Of a stretch of DNA of 64,000 nt, positions 22,991-34,512 are shown piece by piece. This DNA comes from Cephalotus follicularis (lineage: Eukaryota; Streptophyta; Magnoliopsida; Oxalidales; Cephalotaceae): the NCBI GenBank assembly GCA_001972305.1, contig BDDD01005171.1:1-64000 (forward strand), given 5' to 3'. Numbering within the stretch: the stretch's first letter is position 1; each line of letters starts with the position of its first letter. Made by a program: the position numbers and the translations under genes. The notes beneath the pieces are model-generated. The model worked only from the letters and a program-made list of their open reading frames with translations. It searched no databases and was not told where the DNA came from.

Positions 22991-23600
22991 TGTCATCTAT
23001 GAACACAATCACAAACTGATCCAAGTACTCATGAAACACCCTATTCATCAGATCCAAGAAAACCGCCGGTGCATTAGTGAGTCCAAAAGGCATCACCAAA
23101 AACTCATAATGACCATACCGAGTACGGAAGGCAATTTTAGGCACATCTTCATCCTTTATACGAAGTTGATGATATCCCGATCTCAAATCGATCTTAGAGA
23201 AATACCGAGCACCCTGTAGTTGATCAAACAAGTCATCAATCCTAGGTAGCGGGTATTTATTCTGAACAGTAATCCGATTAAACTCTCTGTAGTCTATGCA
23301 TAGCCTCATAGACCCGTCTTTCTTCTTCACAGAAAAAACCGGAGCACCCCACGGCGAAACACTAGGCCGAATGAAACCTCGATCCAACAGCTCTTGCAAC
23401 TGTTCTTTCAATTCTTGTAGTTCCAATGGTGCCATCCTGTAAGGTGCCTTAGATAAAGGTGCCACTCCAGGAATGAGTTCGATGGTAAACTCCACTTCCC
23501 GTTGCGGTAGAAAACCCGGCAACTCCTCCGCAAACACATCAGAAAATTTTCTAACCACAGGATAGTCTTCAAGGCGAGGCTCAAGCTTTGAGACATCCTT
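22991..23600 (-). pseudogene. pol: R3 reverse transcriptase, N-terminal half, cut by R2
   Basis: Contains [65 protein letters not shown] and ends [10 protein letters not shown]2 entered directly after the codons of the catalytic FIDD; the thumb, RNase H and integrase lie left of the window. The five bases TGTCA at 22991-22995 would be one side of the R2 target duplication. One Cys-containing frame change (AEGCLAV) occurs just upstream near 23585-23605. Confidence 0.9.
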
Positions 23601-24116
23601 TTATAACAGCTAAGCAACCTTCAGCGCCCTTAGCCACCAATTTCTGAGCCTTCAGAGAAGATATAACCTTCACTTCTTTCTCGGCTGTGAACCCCGATAA
23701 ATAAAATCAGGACTGTTCACATCCCCAAACATAACCCTCCGAGCATAGCAATCAATCGTAGCCCGATGACGATCCATCAAGTTCATACCCAGAATCATAT
23801 CAAAGTCATACATATCGATAGGCAGTAGATCCGCATCTCAAATCCGATCATCAAAAACAAGAGGACAAGCATAAAAATATTCAAATATCACAACAGAAGA
23901 ACCCGTAGGGGTCGAAAGAACCAAAGCCGGATCAAGCAATTATGAAGACATCCCAAGATGCCGAACAAAAGATCTCGCTACAACCGAGTGGGTCGATCCA
24001 ATATCATATAAAACATAAGCCCTACGGTTACCAACAGAAATAAAGCCTGAAACAACACCTGGTGCATTAGCAGCCTGCTGAGTCATGATAGCAAAGACAC
24101 GACCTCCTCAATGGCG
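23601..24116 (-). pseudogene. R3 protease region, broken
   Basis: The protease motif reads DIGSTHS instead of DTGSTHS, a change of the catalytic-loop Thr codon of ACN-to-ATN type. Stops fall after HLGMSS and in DDRI-DADLL, and the ILGMN motif is followed by LMD instead of WLD. Linked in frame to gag upstream. Confidence 0.85.
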
Positions 24117-25214
24117 CTATCCATGATATGGGTTGTTCCCTTTCCTTTCCTTCGCACGAGGATAAGGACAATCCTTCACGAAATGTCCTTTCTGACCACA
24201 TACAAAACATGCCCCGATAGCCTTATAGCACACTCCCACCGGATGCTGTCTACCGCAAACATCACACTTGGCAATCTGGACATCCGCAGCTCCTGGTGTC
24301 TGCCTTTGATCATTATCAGAATGTTGCTGTCCCCGGTTATCATTCCTCCTTCCACGCTTGTCATTTCTATTCTTATTATTCTGTCCAGAGCCTTGCCCTT
24401 GAGAATCCCCTCTGTTTCTCTTCCTGTCACTTTCCTGGCGAGCTGCCTGGAAATCTAACGTTTCCAGTTCTATGTTCTTTGCCGCATTTGCCACTTCAGA
24501 AACATCAGCAAACCTGGTGTTGATCAGTTTATTCGGGAGCTTATAGTGTAACTTCCACTTGAACTTTTCTGCCTGCTCCAATGCTGTCCCCGCCATGGAC
24601 CCAGCAAAACCAGCAAGCCTAGTGAAACGGGTCAGAAACTCCATGACTGACTCCCAATCCTTCTGTCTGGAATTGATGAACTCCCTGACGTAAACCTCCT
24701 TATCAGCAGCGGGAAAGTACTGCTGATAAATGACTTCAAAAAACTCAGACCAGGTCAAACTCTCCGCATAGTTACCACCACTAGACAAATCCACAGCCTT
24801 CCACCATTTTTGAGCATCACCCTCAAGCTTGTAAACAGCTAACTTAACCTTCTGCTCGTCATTACAACCAAGCACATCGAAGATCTTGTCCATATGAGCA
24901 ATCCAGTGCTCAGCCTCCACAGGAGTCACGGCTGAGCTAAAAGACCATGGTCTCTGCTTCTGGAACCGCTCAAGCCAGATATAAGTAGGCGTGTCGGTCC
25001 TGCCCCCAGATTCTCATCCCAACTTAACATCAGCTGGAGCATCCTCCTCAACAACCGGCTCCCTACGGCCATGATCGTGATTTTGTTCACCCAACAAGCG
25101 TCGTACCTCTCGAGTGACTGCCTAACGTACTAGCTCCTCCATAGATGACTCATTTCTGACTTCCTGAGCCTCAGCGGGTGCAGTCCTTCGAGCAGCATTC
25201 CTTGTACGTGCCAT
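24117..25214 (-). pseudogene. gag: R3 gag, best-preserved gag of the R1-R3 family
   Basis: ATG at 25214. From 24929 down to 24117 there are 270 open codons covering the capsid-like part (EAEHWIAHMDKIF, QKWWKAV, YFPAADKE), the basic linker and both Cys motifs, including an intact zinc knuckle CFVCGQKGHFVKDC. N-terminal stops are near EELVR-AV and KLG-ESGG; TAG follows NNPYHG. The related copies R1, R2 and R9 align along its length. Confidence 0.9.
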
Positions 25215-25367
25215 CTATGAAAAGGCACTCAAAACATAAAAATCACAAAGAATAAAGACCGAAACAGAAAACATATCATAAAATCATAACCGAAATAGCC
25301 TAACTCAGTGTCTACCCAATCTCACAGGTCAAACCTAGTTAGGTCTTCTAAGGAAACAAAACCTATT

Positions 25368-25378
25368 CTCCGATACCA
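25368..25378 (-). other. R3 primer-binding site, one base changed
   Basis: The complement reads TGGTATCGGAG, one mismatch from the tRNA-iMet match, five bases inside the LTR edge. The leader 25215-25367 has no ORF. Confidence 0.8.
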
Positions 25379-26439
25379 CAATCTGGAACACTCCCGGATG
25401 GCGGGAGTCATCACAGGTCGTAATGCAGAATCTATCAAAACATAACATAACATATCTGAACATAAACATAACTTATCAGCCAAAACATGGCGGTCATAGC
25501 ATAACTGAAATCTTAAAAACTTAACAATTTTTGAAAACTTAAACATTTTCCAGTTCAAAACTAATAGATATGTTACTTATTGTTCATGACCACTAAACAA
25601 AAAACATAAAGGGATGACACCCCTAGGGATCCAAAACATAAGGTGGTCATCTCTCGTTCACACATTTCCTCGCTGCTCCTGATAACCTGTCGCATGGAAA
25701 ACAAAAACGCGGCTGAGCAAACCTCAGAATGGATAAGGGAATTAAAATAGTAAACGATGAATTTTAAAAGCAGTAACATTTCAATAAAAATCATAACAGG
25801 AATCTTAAGCAATTAAAAACAATTAAATATTCGTAAAGTCACATTTGTACTTTCATAAAATCCATATAACTTTCGAAACTTTTAAGAAACATTTCAAAAC
25901 ATCATATCATGATTCATAAGACATACTGAGCCACATACACATCGCATAAATATATATTTTTCAAGGGAGGCGTTAATTCTACATGCCCACTAGAATTGAA
26001 GTATACGGCACTACCAAGTCAATTCTCACATATCACATATCATATACTAGAATCGATTCATACGCCTCTATCACATAACGGAACCATAAATCCACCTCAT
26101 GGGATTTATTCATAACATTAAGAGATGTCGTAGACTAATCACACCGCTACGAAAGTGTCATGTCCTCGTGCCAGGCCTACGACATGCCTATGGTACGCCC
26201 CATAGGTGGGTACAATACTCAGTATTCAATCATTTCAAAAACATTGATTTATCAAAATCAATTTAAAATCACATAAATGTGCTTTCGCAAAACATATTTG
26301 AAAACCGTTCACAACGGTATCATAACATATATTTCATAGTCAAAACACCAACTCATTTATGCTTCGCTATAAGGAGGTGATCATAACATATCGTAACATA
26401 TCGTATCATTTCGTATCATAAAGTCGGAAACATTCATAA

Positions 26440-26992
26440 ATATCTGTTGACGATTAAGTCTCAATCCTTGTTTTGATGATAACATATTTGCATCTAACTA
26501 AGTTACTTGATGTGCAAGGAATTACAAGTTGAATATCAAAGTCTAAAACCATTCTGCAGAAAAAGAAGTCGACTCCTTTCCAATAGCATAGACTCCTTTT
26601 GTAACAGCATTAACTGCAAGGAAAGCATCTACCTCCCAGTATAGAGATCGACGTCCGTACTAAAAGAAGTCGACTACTTCCAGAAGACGTCGACTACATT
26701 AAAGAAGACATCGACTACTTCAGTGAAAACATCGACGGGATTAGTCATTTTTGGAACAGAAGCTACTGTCTGAAAAATGCACTCAAAGACATCGATCCTC
26801 AGAGAAAGACATCGACGTCCAAGAGAAAGACATAAAGTGGACGTAGGCAAGAGTTAGCCGAACCACTCTAAATTTTGGAGAAGTTTTTCTTTCCTTATCT
26901 ATTTACATTTAAAGTTTTTAAATTTCCGCATATTCCTCAATATTCAATTCACCCCCCTCTTGTATATTGCAAGAGTGTTTTATTTCAATATC
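26440..26992 (+). mobile_element. C1: solo LTR, Copia-like, with target duplication
   Basis: 543 bp at 26445-26987, from TGTTGACGATTAAG to GTTTTATTTCA, flanked by ATATC at 26440-26444 and 26988-26992. R1 and R2 lack the whole block, so the empty site is visible. The start (TTGTTTTGATGATAACA) and CACCCCCCTCTTG near the end look like a plant Ty1/copia LTR; the superfamily is inference from style, as a solo LTR has no coding part. It carries its own palindrome array, at 26569-26835. Confidence 0.85.
26569..26835. repeat. Phased TCGA-core array in C1
   Basis: Cores (TCGA or decayed forms) start at 26569, 26589, 26610, 26628, 26648, 26670, 26690, 26711, 26732, then 26792, 26812 and 26832. Steps are 20, 21, 18, 20, 22, 20, 21, 21, (60), 20 and 20 bp. 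Flanks are GAAG/GACA on the left and CTYCTTT/CGTC on the right. Confidence 0.75.
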
Positions 26993-27338
26993 AAAATCAA
27001 CTTCTTTTTTGAAACATGTCAGAACCATAAAACATTACCAATTTCATAAACGATAAGGCATAGCATAAAACAAAACTGATTTCGGTTTGATAATCAGATA
27101 GCCAAGGAACGATAGAAATCTATACCTTTTTGCATTCACAAAACTCTTACGAAAAGATTGTTCACTCAACTCCCTTTGAAGCACAACAATCTAAAAGACA
27201 CCCAAAACCATTCATATAAGGGTCTCAGAAACATTAAAGACATTAAACAGACTTATCACAGTGTTTGGAAAAGACCCGGATCGATTCGAGGAACAAACCA
27301 ATCAAAACAGTTGAAAACAATAATTTTCTGGGCAAAAC

Positions 27339-27584
27339 AGCCGACTATTACAGAGCACCAGCCGACTGGGGAAGCTTGGCAGTCGACTAATCACAAGGGC
27401 CAGCCGACTACACTAGACAGACTGCAGGCAGTCGACTGTCACATAGATCCAATCGACTGTGCATAACAAGGCAATCGACTTGTTCATAGAGCAGTTGACT
27501 ACATAACACAAGGCAGTCGACTATGTTCATATGGCAGTCGACTACTCATCCAATCCAGCCGACTTTCCATAAGAACAGCCGACT
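27339..27584. repeat. Phased AGTCGACT array in R3 LTR, 12 sites
   Basis: Sites at 27339, 27360, 27381, 27402, 27429, 27451, 27473, 27493, 27514, 27536, 27557 and 27577; steps 21, 21, 21, 27, 22, 22, 20, 21, 22, 21 and 20 bp. Four are AGTCGACT; five are AGCCGACT, two AATCGACT and one AGTTGACT. Confidence 0.85.
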
Positions 27585-28743
27585 GTTCTGGACGACAGAA
27601 CAACAGAAACTTGATATTTTTTATACAGAAACTGGTTCAAATGATTACAACATTCAACCAGTGACACAAGGACATAAACATATATCATTACAGGGCATTA
27701 GATGACACAAAGAAAAAAAATTGACATGGAAACCGTTAGACAGTGGCTTAACTTCAAGAGAAAGAAATAACTCTCTAAGCATATGCATATGTTCAAGTCC
27801 AAATTCTGTCCATTATCACTTGCAAAAATTTAAAACCTAATTATGACATGTCTAGAGTGTTTAAAACGTGTTGACAGGCTTAGTAAAATAATTACAGAAC
27901 ATATTGACAGGGATTGAAATCAAGAGACACTCACAATGCAAAGCTGAAATTATAACAATGAATAAGTGACCATCACAGTAAGAATTACTGACCTGTAATG
28001 GTGTTAAAGACAATGAAAACAGCAGAGGAAACACTACAACATAATCATAAGCGGCTGAACACAAAGACAAAAGGAAACCAAACAAAGAGATACATAAACA
28101 TGCTTAACAAAACAGAGGAATTCAACCCAAAAGAACAACCAAAGGAATTCAGATTACCTATGTAAACTGATGAAACGATTTCACATGGATCAACAAACTC
28201 CAATAACGCAGAAACTCGGCAGTGACAGGCTTTGCAAAGGTGAGAGAGAGAGATAACCCATAACAATGGCCTGGCATTCTTAAACATGAAAGAAAGAGTA
28301 ATTGAGGGATGAATAAGGAAGAAGAGGAGACAAAATCGGGTTATTAAGGAAGAAAAAGATTGAAAACGTGTAGAACTAATGAGGGGAAAGAGAGAGCTTT
28401 GGGAGAGGAGGAGAAGAAAAGGAAAGAAATGAGAAAAAAGAAAGAAAAAGAATAAAAGAAATTAAGAAATAAAATAAAAGAAATAATAGAAATTAAGGAA
28501 TTTTAAAATAAAAAGAAAGTAAATTGTTTTAATAAAATAAGTTGGATTATAATCAAATAAATAAAATCCCAAACCCAACATTGCGCTACATATCCAAAAA
28601 TTCAGGCTAGTATCAGACAGCCCAAATCACATAGGCCCAAAACAAAGGGCAACCGGACTTTTAAAATTAACAAAATTAAAAAGCCCAAAAACAAACACAT
28701 AAAAAGTCCGTAAAACACATTTACGAATATGCAGGGTATTACA

Positions 28744-29556
28744 GCAGCCCCAGGTTCGTCCCTTGTTGCAAGCTATCAGCTCCAAGCTCCCAAGCTCCAC
28801 TGGTTCAACAATGGTGGAACTCCCTCTTCATACTCACTGTTTCTTTCTTTCCTCTCCTTAGGTGTTTTAAACGAGAGAGAGGGGTGGGGATGGGGTTGTT
28901 CTTATGTAGATGGATCCCTCTCCCTCCTCCTCTCTGCACTAAACGAACACTCCCGTGTTCTCTCCCTCTTCCCAATTCAAGTCCTGCATTCTAACTTTGT
29001 TTCCTTCTCTACTTTTGCAGGTTGCATGCATGCTAACACTTGTTACATTCTCCATCCTTCTTCAGTCATGCAGGTCAGGGGGGCTATTATGCATGCCCAA
29101 CACGTCCCACTTCGTGTCCCAAGGTGCTTTCAACAAGCCCAGAATTGCCTCCCTTTGCACATTATTCTGTCACTTCATAACGTGACTGATATCCTTTTTA
29201 AAGACGTCGATGTCTTCTTTAGACGTCGATGTCTTTTCCTCTTTCGTACAAGGGCGTCGATGCCTTCGTCTGCATCGACGTGCATGTGCATGCATTTACG
29301 TGCGCCCCTTGATCCCATAGGCGTCGACGTCTTTACAAAGACATCGATGCGTTTAGCCCAAAACTGCACCGTTTTGCCTCTAATTGCATCTTTTAGAATT
29401 TCTTTAACATCTCCAGCATTCCTCCTTCAAAAATCTAACCTTTTAAATTTTGGAAAGCATCATTTAAGTCAAAATTTATGCCATTGTCATTAACTCAATA
29501 ATAATATTTCAATAAAATTGAAATATTACATCGTGCAAAAATCTTGGGCGTTACAT
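28744..29556 (-). repeat. R4: LTR fragment, R7-like family
   Basis: The minus strand begins TGTAACGCCCAAG at 29556 and resembles the start of the R7 LTR (TGTAACGCCCGG, then GATGTAATATTTC). It carries paired GACGTCGATGTC sites at 29207/29226 and 29324/29344. R3 interrupts it at 28743. No polypurine tract lies beyond 29556, so that edge is an outer element border set in R5 gag. Whether it is a solo LTR or a full element cannot be seen. Confidence 0.8.
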
Positions 29557-29619
29557 ATGTACACCCATTTAGCTTATTCATGGCTTGTAGGGACACCCAA
29601 CTCCAACACTCGGAGCAGT

Positions 29620-29975
29620 AATGAGTCCAAGTGATCAGGGAAGAATAGCCCGGGTTAGGGTGGCTCACCCAAGAGTGTCGGCAGTCCACCCTATTTTTTT
29701 GGCCAGAGAGGGCAATTCAGAAGTTCACAACAGAGGGGTAGTGGATAGGGCTTCCGAGAGGGGCAGTAGAGGAGGACATCTTCTCAGGGAGGTCGCTCTA
29801 GACTTTCTAGTGGTGGTAGTCATACCTCTTTTGATCCATGCGTGCATTGCCAACACACTAACCATACATCGGATGATTGTTGGTCGAGAGTTGGTAAGTG
29901 TATGGTTTATGGAGTTTCTTATCACATGGCTAGAGAGTGCCTTCATGATAGATATAGTTCAGGGAGTCAGCTAAG
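29620..29975 (+). pseudogene. gag: R5 gag C-terminus with two zinc knuckles
   Basis: In the frame of base 29839 a Ser/Gly/Arg-rich stretch leads to CVHCQHTNHTSDDC, a CX2CX4HX4C knuckle, and then CMVYGVSYHMAREC, a second knuckle whose second Cys is Tyr. The 117-codon frame at 29621 in another phase is a shadow. The N-terminal gag is beyond R4. The stretch 29976-30225 links to protease and contains stops. Confidence 0.7.
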
Positions 29976-30225
29976 GCAAAGCATGGGTCAATCTCAGGGA
30001 GGTTCTCAATAGAACCAAAATATCGACTATCATCTAGGTCGTGATTCTGAACAGCAGTATCAGGGCCGTCCTAGTTCGAGTTCGCCTTCAATAGCAGGGA
30101 GAGATCATGGTAAGCCACCTCTGGGATCAAGACTTACTGTGAAAGATAGGGTATATGGTACAGATTCGAGAGTTGCGTGGGGATCTGCTTCAATGATATG
30201 AGGTACTATTTGTATCTCTCAGCAT

Positions 30226-32030
30226 ATGGCACAAACTTTTATACATCCGGGTTCATCCCATTTATACATTGCATCACATTTTATATGCTATGTTAATGTG
30301 GAGCCTAAGCCTTTGCCTTTTGTGATGGAGGTTAGCACCCCAGTAGGAGAGCTTGTGTATTCCGAGTGGGTGTGTAAGTCTTGTCTCATAGAGATCGTTG
30401 GTCGTATTATGTTAGCAGATCTTATAATGTTACCGATGGGTGAGTTAGATGTGATCCTAGGGATGGATTGGTTACTGGCACACTATGCTCAAGTAGATTG
30501 TTATGGGAAAGTTGTGACCTTCCATATGCCAGGGCAGTCTCGGTTCCAGTTTATTGGGACCTTAGAGCAACAGTCAGTTAAGATGATATTGGCCATTCAT
30601 GTTGACAGGCTTTTGAGACAAGGTTGTAGTGGTTACCTGGCACATGTGACGGATAGTAGGAAATGCGTACCGAGGTTGGAGGATGTTCCAGTGGTGTGTG
30701 AATTCCCAGACGTATTTCCAGAGGAGTTGACATCCTTACCTTCACAGAGGTATACAGTGTTTGTCATTGATCTCCTACTAGGGACAGCGTCGATATCGAG
30801 AGCTCCTTATCATATGGCCACCCCATAAATGAAAGAGTGGAAGCTTCAGTTGCAGGAGTTTCTCGATAGAGGATTTATCAGGCCGAATGTTTCCACCTGG
30901 GGAGCACCAGTTTTCTTTGTGAAGAAAAAGGATGGATCCCTCCGGATGTGTATCGATTATCGATAACTCAACAGGATCATTGTTAATAACAAGTACCCAT
31001 TGCCACATATCGATGAATTGTTTGATTTGTTGAGAAGTGCTTCAGTGTTCTCCAAGTTGGATTTGTGGTCAGGATATCATCAGCTCAGGGTTAGAGCTGA
31101 AAATGTTCCAAAGACAGCCTTTAGGTCATGGTATGGGCACTATGAGTTCGTGGTAATTGCATTTGGGGTGACCAATTCCCCCTATCGCCTTCATGAGTCT
31201 GATGAATAGAGTGTTTAGCCTGTATCTTGACCAGTTCACTGTGGACTTCATTGATGATATTTTGGGGTATTCCAAGAGTATGGGGGAACATGGGGAACAT
31301 TTGCACTTGGCATCGCAGGTTTAGAGAGACCATCAATTGTATGCCAAGTTCAACAAATGTGAGTTCTGGTTGTTAGAGGTGGTTTTTCTGGGTCATGTTA
31401 TCTCTAGTGTCAGTTTGTCAGTAAATCCAGCAAAGGTAGAGGTAGTGAGGGACTGGAAACTGCTGACAAACGTGACAAAAGTCCGTAGTTTTTTTTTGGC
31501 TTAGCGGGTTACTAATACCACTTTGTCAAAGGTTTCTCACAGATTGCTACACCTTTGACTAGGTTGACACAGAAGAATATAGTGTTTTTCTGGGATGGGA
31601 GTAATGAACTGAGTTTTTAGAAGTTTAAACATCGCCTGATTTCTGCGTCGATCTTGGCCTTAACAGAAGGTAATGAGGACTTAGTGGTGTACAGTGATGC
31701 ATCAGGGAGTGGTTTTGGTTGTGTCTTGATGTAGTATGGGAAGGTGATTACCTAAGCCTCATGGAAGTTGAAGCCTCATGAGGAGAGTTATCCTACTCAT
31801 GACCTAGTGTTGGCAGTAATAGTCTTTGCACTACACAAATGGAGCAATTACTTATTTAGTACCAAGTTCGATTTGTACATGGACAATGAAAGATTAAAGC
31901 ACCTTTTCTCCCAAAAGGATCTAAATATGAGACAAAGAAGGTGGATGGAGCTACTCAATGAATACAACTACGAGATACAATATCACCTAAGCATGGCTGA
32001 TATGGTTGCAGACGCCTTAAGTCACCGATA
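30226..32030 (+). pseudogene. pol: R5 protease, RT and RNase H, heavily decayed
   Basis: Protease: the catalytic DTG reads HPG (HPGSSHLYIASHF), so the active Asp is lost, while DVILGMDWLLAHYAQVDC is kept. [36 protein letters not shown] and FIDD near 31246-31258 are present, with stops after YHMATP, in CIDYR-LNR and after the FGVTNS region plus a frameshift. RNase [38 protein letters not shown]-run near 31490 marks another frameshift. Confidence 0.85.
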
Positions 32031-32239
32031 AGCTTGCTTGACCATAGCTCAGATTCAGGCTCAACCGGGGTTATTGGACAAAATCAGAGAGGTTCAGGAT
32101 ATGGATGGAAGCTTGTTAAAGGTTTCATTGGATGGTCAAGGAGGGTTGAAAACCAAAATTCTTGATTCATGGTTATGAATTGATAAGGTTTCAAGGTAGG
32201 GTCTGTGTTCCTTAAAGTAAAGAATTGAAGGATGAGCTG

Positions 32240-33490
32240 TTGTCACAAGCTCATGGCTCCAGTTTCTCAGTGCATCCAGGGAGTACCAAGACTTAAAGCT
32301 CAATTATTGGTGGAATAATATGAAGAGGGAGATAGTAGAGTATGTTGCTTCTTGCCTAACCTGTCACCAAGTCAAGGCAAAACACCAGAGGCCAGCTGGA
32401 TTGCTTCAGCCATTGCCAGTAGCATAGTAGAAATGGGAGCATATCATGATTGATTTTGTGATAGGGTTACCAAGGACGATGACTAACCGTGATTCCATAT
32501 CGGCTATCATTGACCGCTTCACAAAGTCTGCACATTATCTAGCGATCAAGATGAGTTTCTCACTGGAAAGGTTGGCATCCTTGTATGTTTAGGAGATTGT
32601 TAGGCTTTATGGAGTACCAGTCATTATTGTGCCCGACAGGGACCCACGGTTTACCTAGAAATTTAGGAAAGAAACTCCAAACAGCTTTTGTTACTCAACT
32701 AAGTTTCAGCACGTCCTTTCATCCCAAAACAAATGGCCAGTCTGAGCAGACAATTCAAACACTTGAGGATATGCTTCAAGCATGTGGGTTGGATTGGGGT
32801 GGAAGTTGGGACAAGCATCTGTCATTGGTAGAGTTCTTATACAACAACAATTATCATTATAGCATCGGAATGGCACCGTATGAGGCTATTTATGGATGGA
32901 AGTGTCGAACCCCAGTTTGTTGGTTTGAGGTAGGTGAGCAACGTCTTTTAGGGACAAAGCTTGTACAAGGGGCGACGAAAAAGGCCAGGGTTATTAGGGA
33001 AAGGCTTGTAACGGCTCAGAGTTGGCAGAAGGGTTATGCAGAAAACCGAAGGCAGAACTTACAGTTCTCAGTGGGAGATCACATGTTCCTCAAAGTTTCA
33101 CCAACCAAAGGAATTATGAGGTTTGGTAAGAGAGAAAAGTTAGCTCCGCGGTATATAGGATCGTTTGAGATCCTTGAGAGAGTAGGTGCTATTGCCTACA
33201 GACTTGCCTTACTACCAGATTTGTCAAAGGTACACAATGTCTTCCATGTATCGATGGTGAGAAAATATCATCCAGATCCTTCACATGTGTTGCAGTATAA
33301 TCCGTTGCAGGTTAGGACATATATGAGTTTTGAGGAGATGCTTGTTCATATTCTTGATCGCCGAGTCAAGTAGTTAAGGAACAAGAGCATCGCCCTGGTC
33401 AAAGAGTTATGCCAGTGTCATGGACTCGAGGAAGCAGCGTTGGGATATGAAGAAGACATGAGAGCATTATATCCTTGTCTATATTGATCC
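32240..33490 (+). pseudogene. int: R5 integrase with chromodomain-like tail
   Basis: Zinc-binding part (HPGSTK, CLTCHQVK), core with all three acidic residues still coded (IDFVIG, VPDRDPRF, then SEQTIQTLEDML), GDHMFLKVSPTKG, GSFEILERVGAIAYRL, HNVFHVSMVRKY, then a degraded chromodomain ending YPCLY. The largest open part is 32585-33373 (262 codons). A frame change lies near 32655-32680 and stops in YV-EIVRL and PVA--KWEH. Confidence 0.85.
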
Positions 33491-33516
33491 TAGGGAATCT
33501 CGGGACGCGATTTCTC

Positions 33517-33530
33517 CAAGGAGGGGAGGA
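33517..33530 (+). other. R5 polypurine tract
   Basis: AAGGAGGGGAGGA immediately before TGTAAGCCC, the LTR start. Confidence 0.85.
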
Positions 33531-33712
33531 TGTAAGCCCTGAGTATAGATGTCCATACTTGATTGTATTTATATGGTATTGTATAGCGGTGTATTGATGG
33601 ATGACATTGATTGTATATAGTATATAGTATTTTCCACTTTTATGGATGTTTATGGGTTGTCGAGGTTCAATCGAACCTAAGCGTAGTTTTTGAGATTTTC
33701 ACCCAAATGAGT

Positions 33713-33722
33713 CTATATATAG
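33713..33722 (+). promoter_or_regulatory. R5 LTR TATA box
   Basis: CTATATATAG about 180 bp into the LTR, followed by a C/T-rich transcribed-leader-like stretch. Confidence 0.6.
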
Positions 33723-33920
33723 ATGAGTTAACTCTTTCTATTCTCATTTTCATATCTTGCCTCTAGTTCTAGAGAAAGAGTGAGTTAGAGAGAGAGAGAG
33801 TAGGCAGAATCGAGCAAGGGAGGGGTCTTTGGATTCATGTCAGAGCGTAGAACTTGAAGGGACAAGTGGAACATGGATTCAAGCAGCCAATCAGCTTGTT
33901 CTTCGTTCTGAACGAAATTG

Positions 33921-33929
33921 AGGTAGGTT
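33921..33929 (+). other. Candidate splice donor in R5 LTR
   Basis: GAG|GTAGGT about 200 bp after the TATA box, at the same relative place as donors in R6, R7 and R8. Confidence 0.4.
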
Positions 33930-34284
33930 TTACATATATTCTTTGAATCCATGCATATTGATTGAATCGTATGCTTGTATGGTTATAGATGGATGTAGGT
34001 TAGATGGATGAGTTAGGGTGATTGTTATACTTGATTATTGCTTAAAATGAGAATCAGAGAGAGAATTGAGGGTTATAGGTTTATAGGCCTATTCTATCCC
34101 CTCTCTCTCTCGATTATGGGTTACGGGTATGGATAATAGTGTTTTAAAGATGTTTAAGGTTGTAATCGACCATAGGGGGCTTCTATCTTCCACTGGATCG
34201 AGTTTTAAACGATTTAAATGAATTTAAACTTGTTTTCAATCGATTTTTTGAACTCTTGATGAACTGTCTGCAACCGCCTAACCA

Positions 34285-34512
34285 TCGACTCTTTGATGAA
34301 AAGCGTCGACGCTTGGCGGGTGACCAGTTAATGCTTGTATGCAATTTGTCAACGCTTTTGGATCCGATCCTTAACCATCGACACCTTGCATGAAGCCGTC
34401 GATGCTTTGCTTATGGGATAATAGTCAATGCCTAGTGCAATCGTCAGCGTTTTATGAATTATTAACGCTCTGGATGCTAACTGTCGGTGCTTTGGATGAG
34501 CCAGTCGATGCT
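34285..34512. repeat. Phased TCGA-core array in R5 LTR
   Basis: Cores at 34285, 34306, 34328, 34349, 34378, 34399, 34425, 34444, 34462, 34484 and 34505; steps 21, 22, 21, 29, 21, 26, 19, 18, 22 and 21 bp. The best site is AAGCGTCGACGCTT at 34301. Others are CGTCGATGCTT, TGTCAACGCTT and similar decayed forms. Confidence 0.8.

Larger units (their letters stand above)
25384..28743 (-). repeat. R3 5' LTR (3360 bp including a 548-bp insertion)
   Basis: The minus strand begins TGTAATACCCTGC at 28743 and ends near 25384 (TGTTCCA, from TGTTACA). Without the C1 solo LTR and its duplication it is about 2812 bp, like R2. Contents: shared core 25961-26227, phased array 27339-27584, purine-rich AT tract 28380-28560. 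No gene. Confidence 0.9.

Noticed and set aside
27339-27584. CRISPR array
   Set aside because: Repeats are 8 bp with spacers of about 13 bp, lie in plant LTRs and have no cas genes; this is not a CRISPR layout.
28729-29493. A 254-codon plus-strand ORF
   Set aside because: It crosses the R3/R4 border and reads two minus-strand LTRs backwards; it has no domain and cannot be an ancestral gene.
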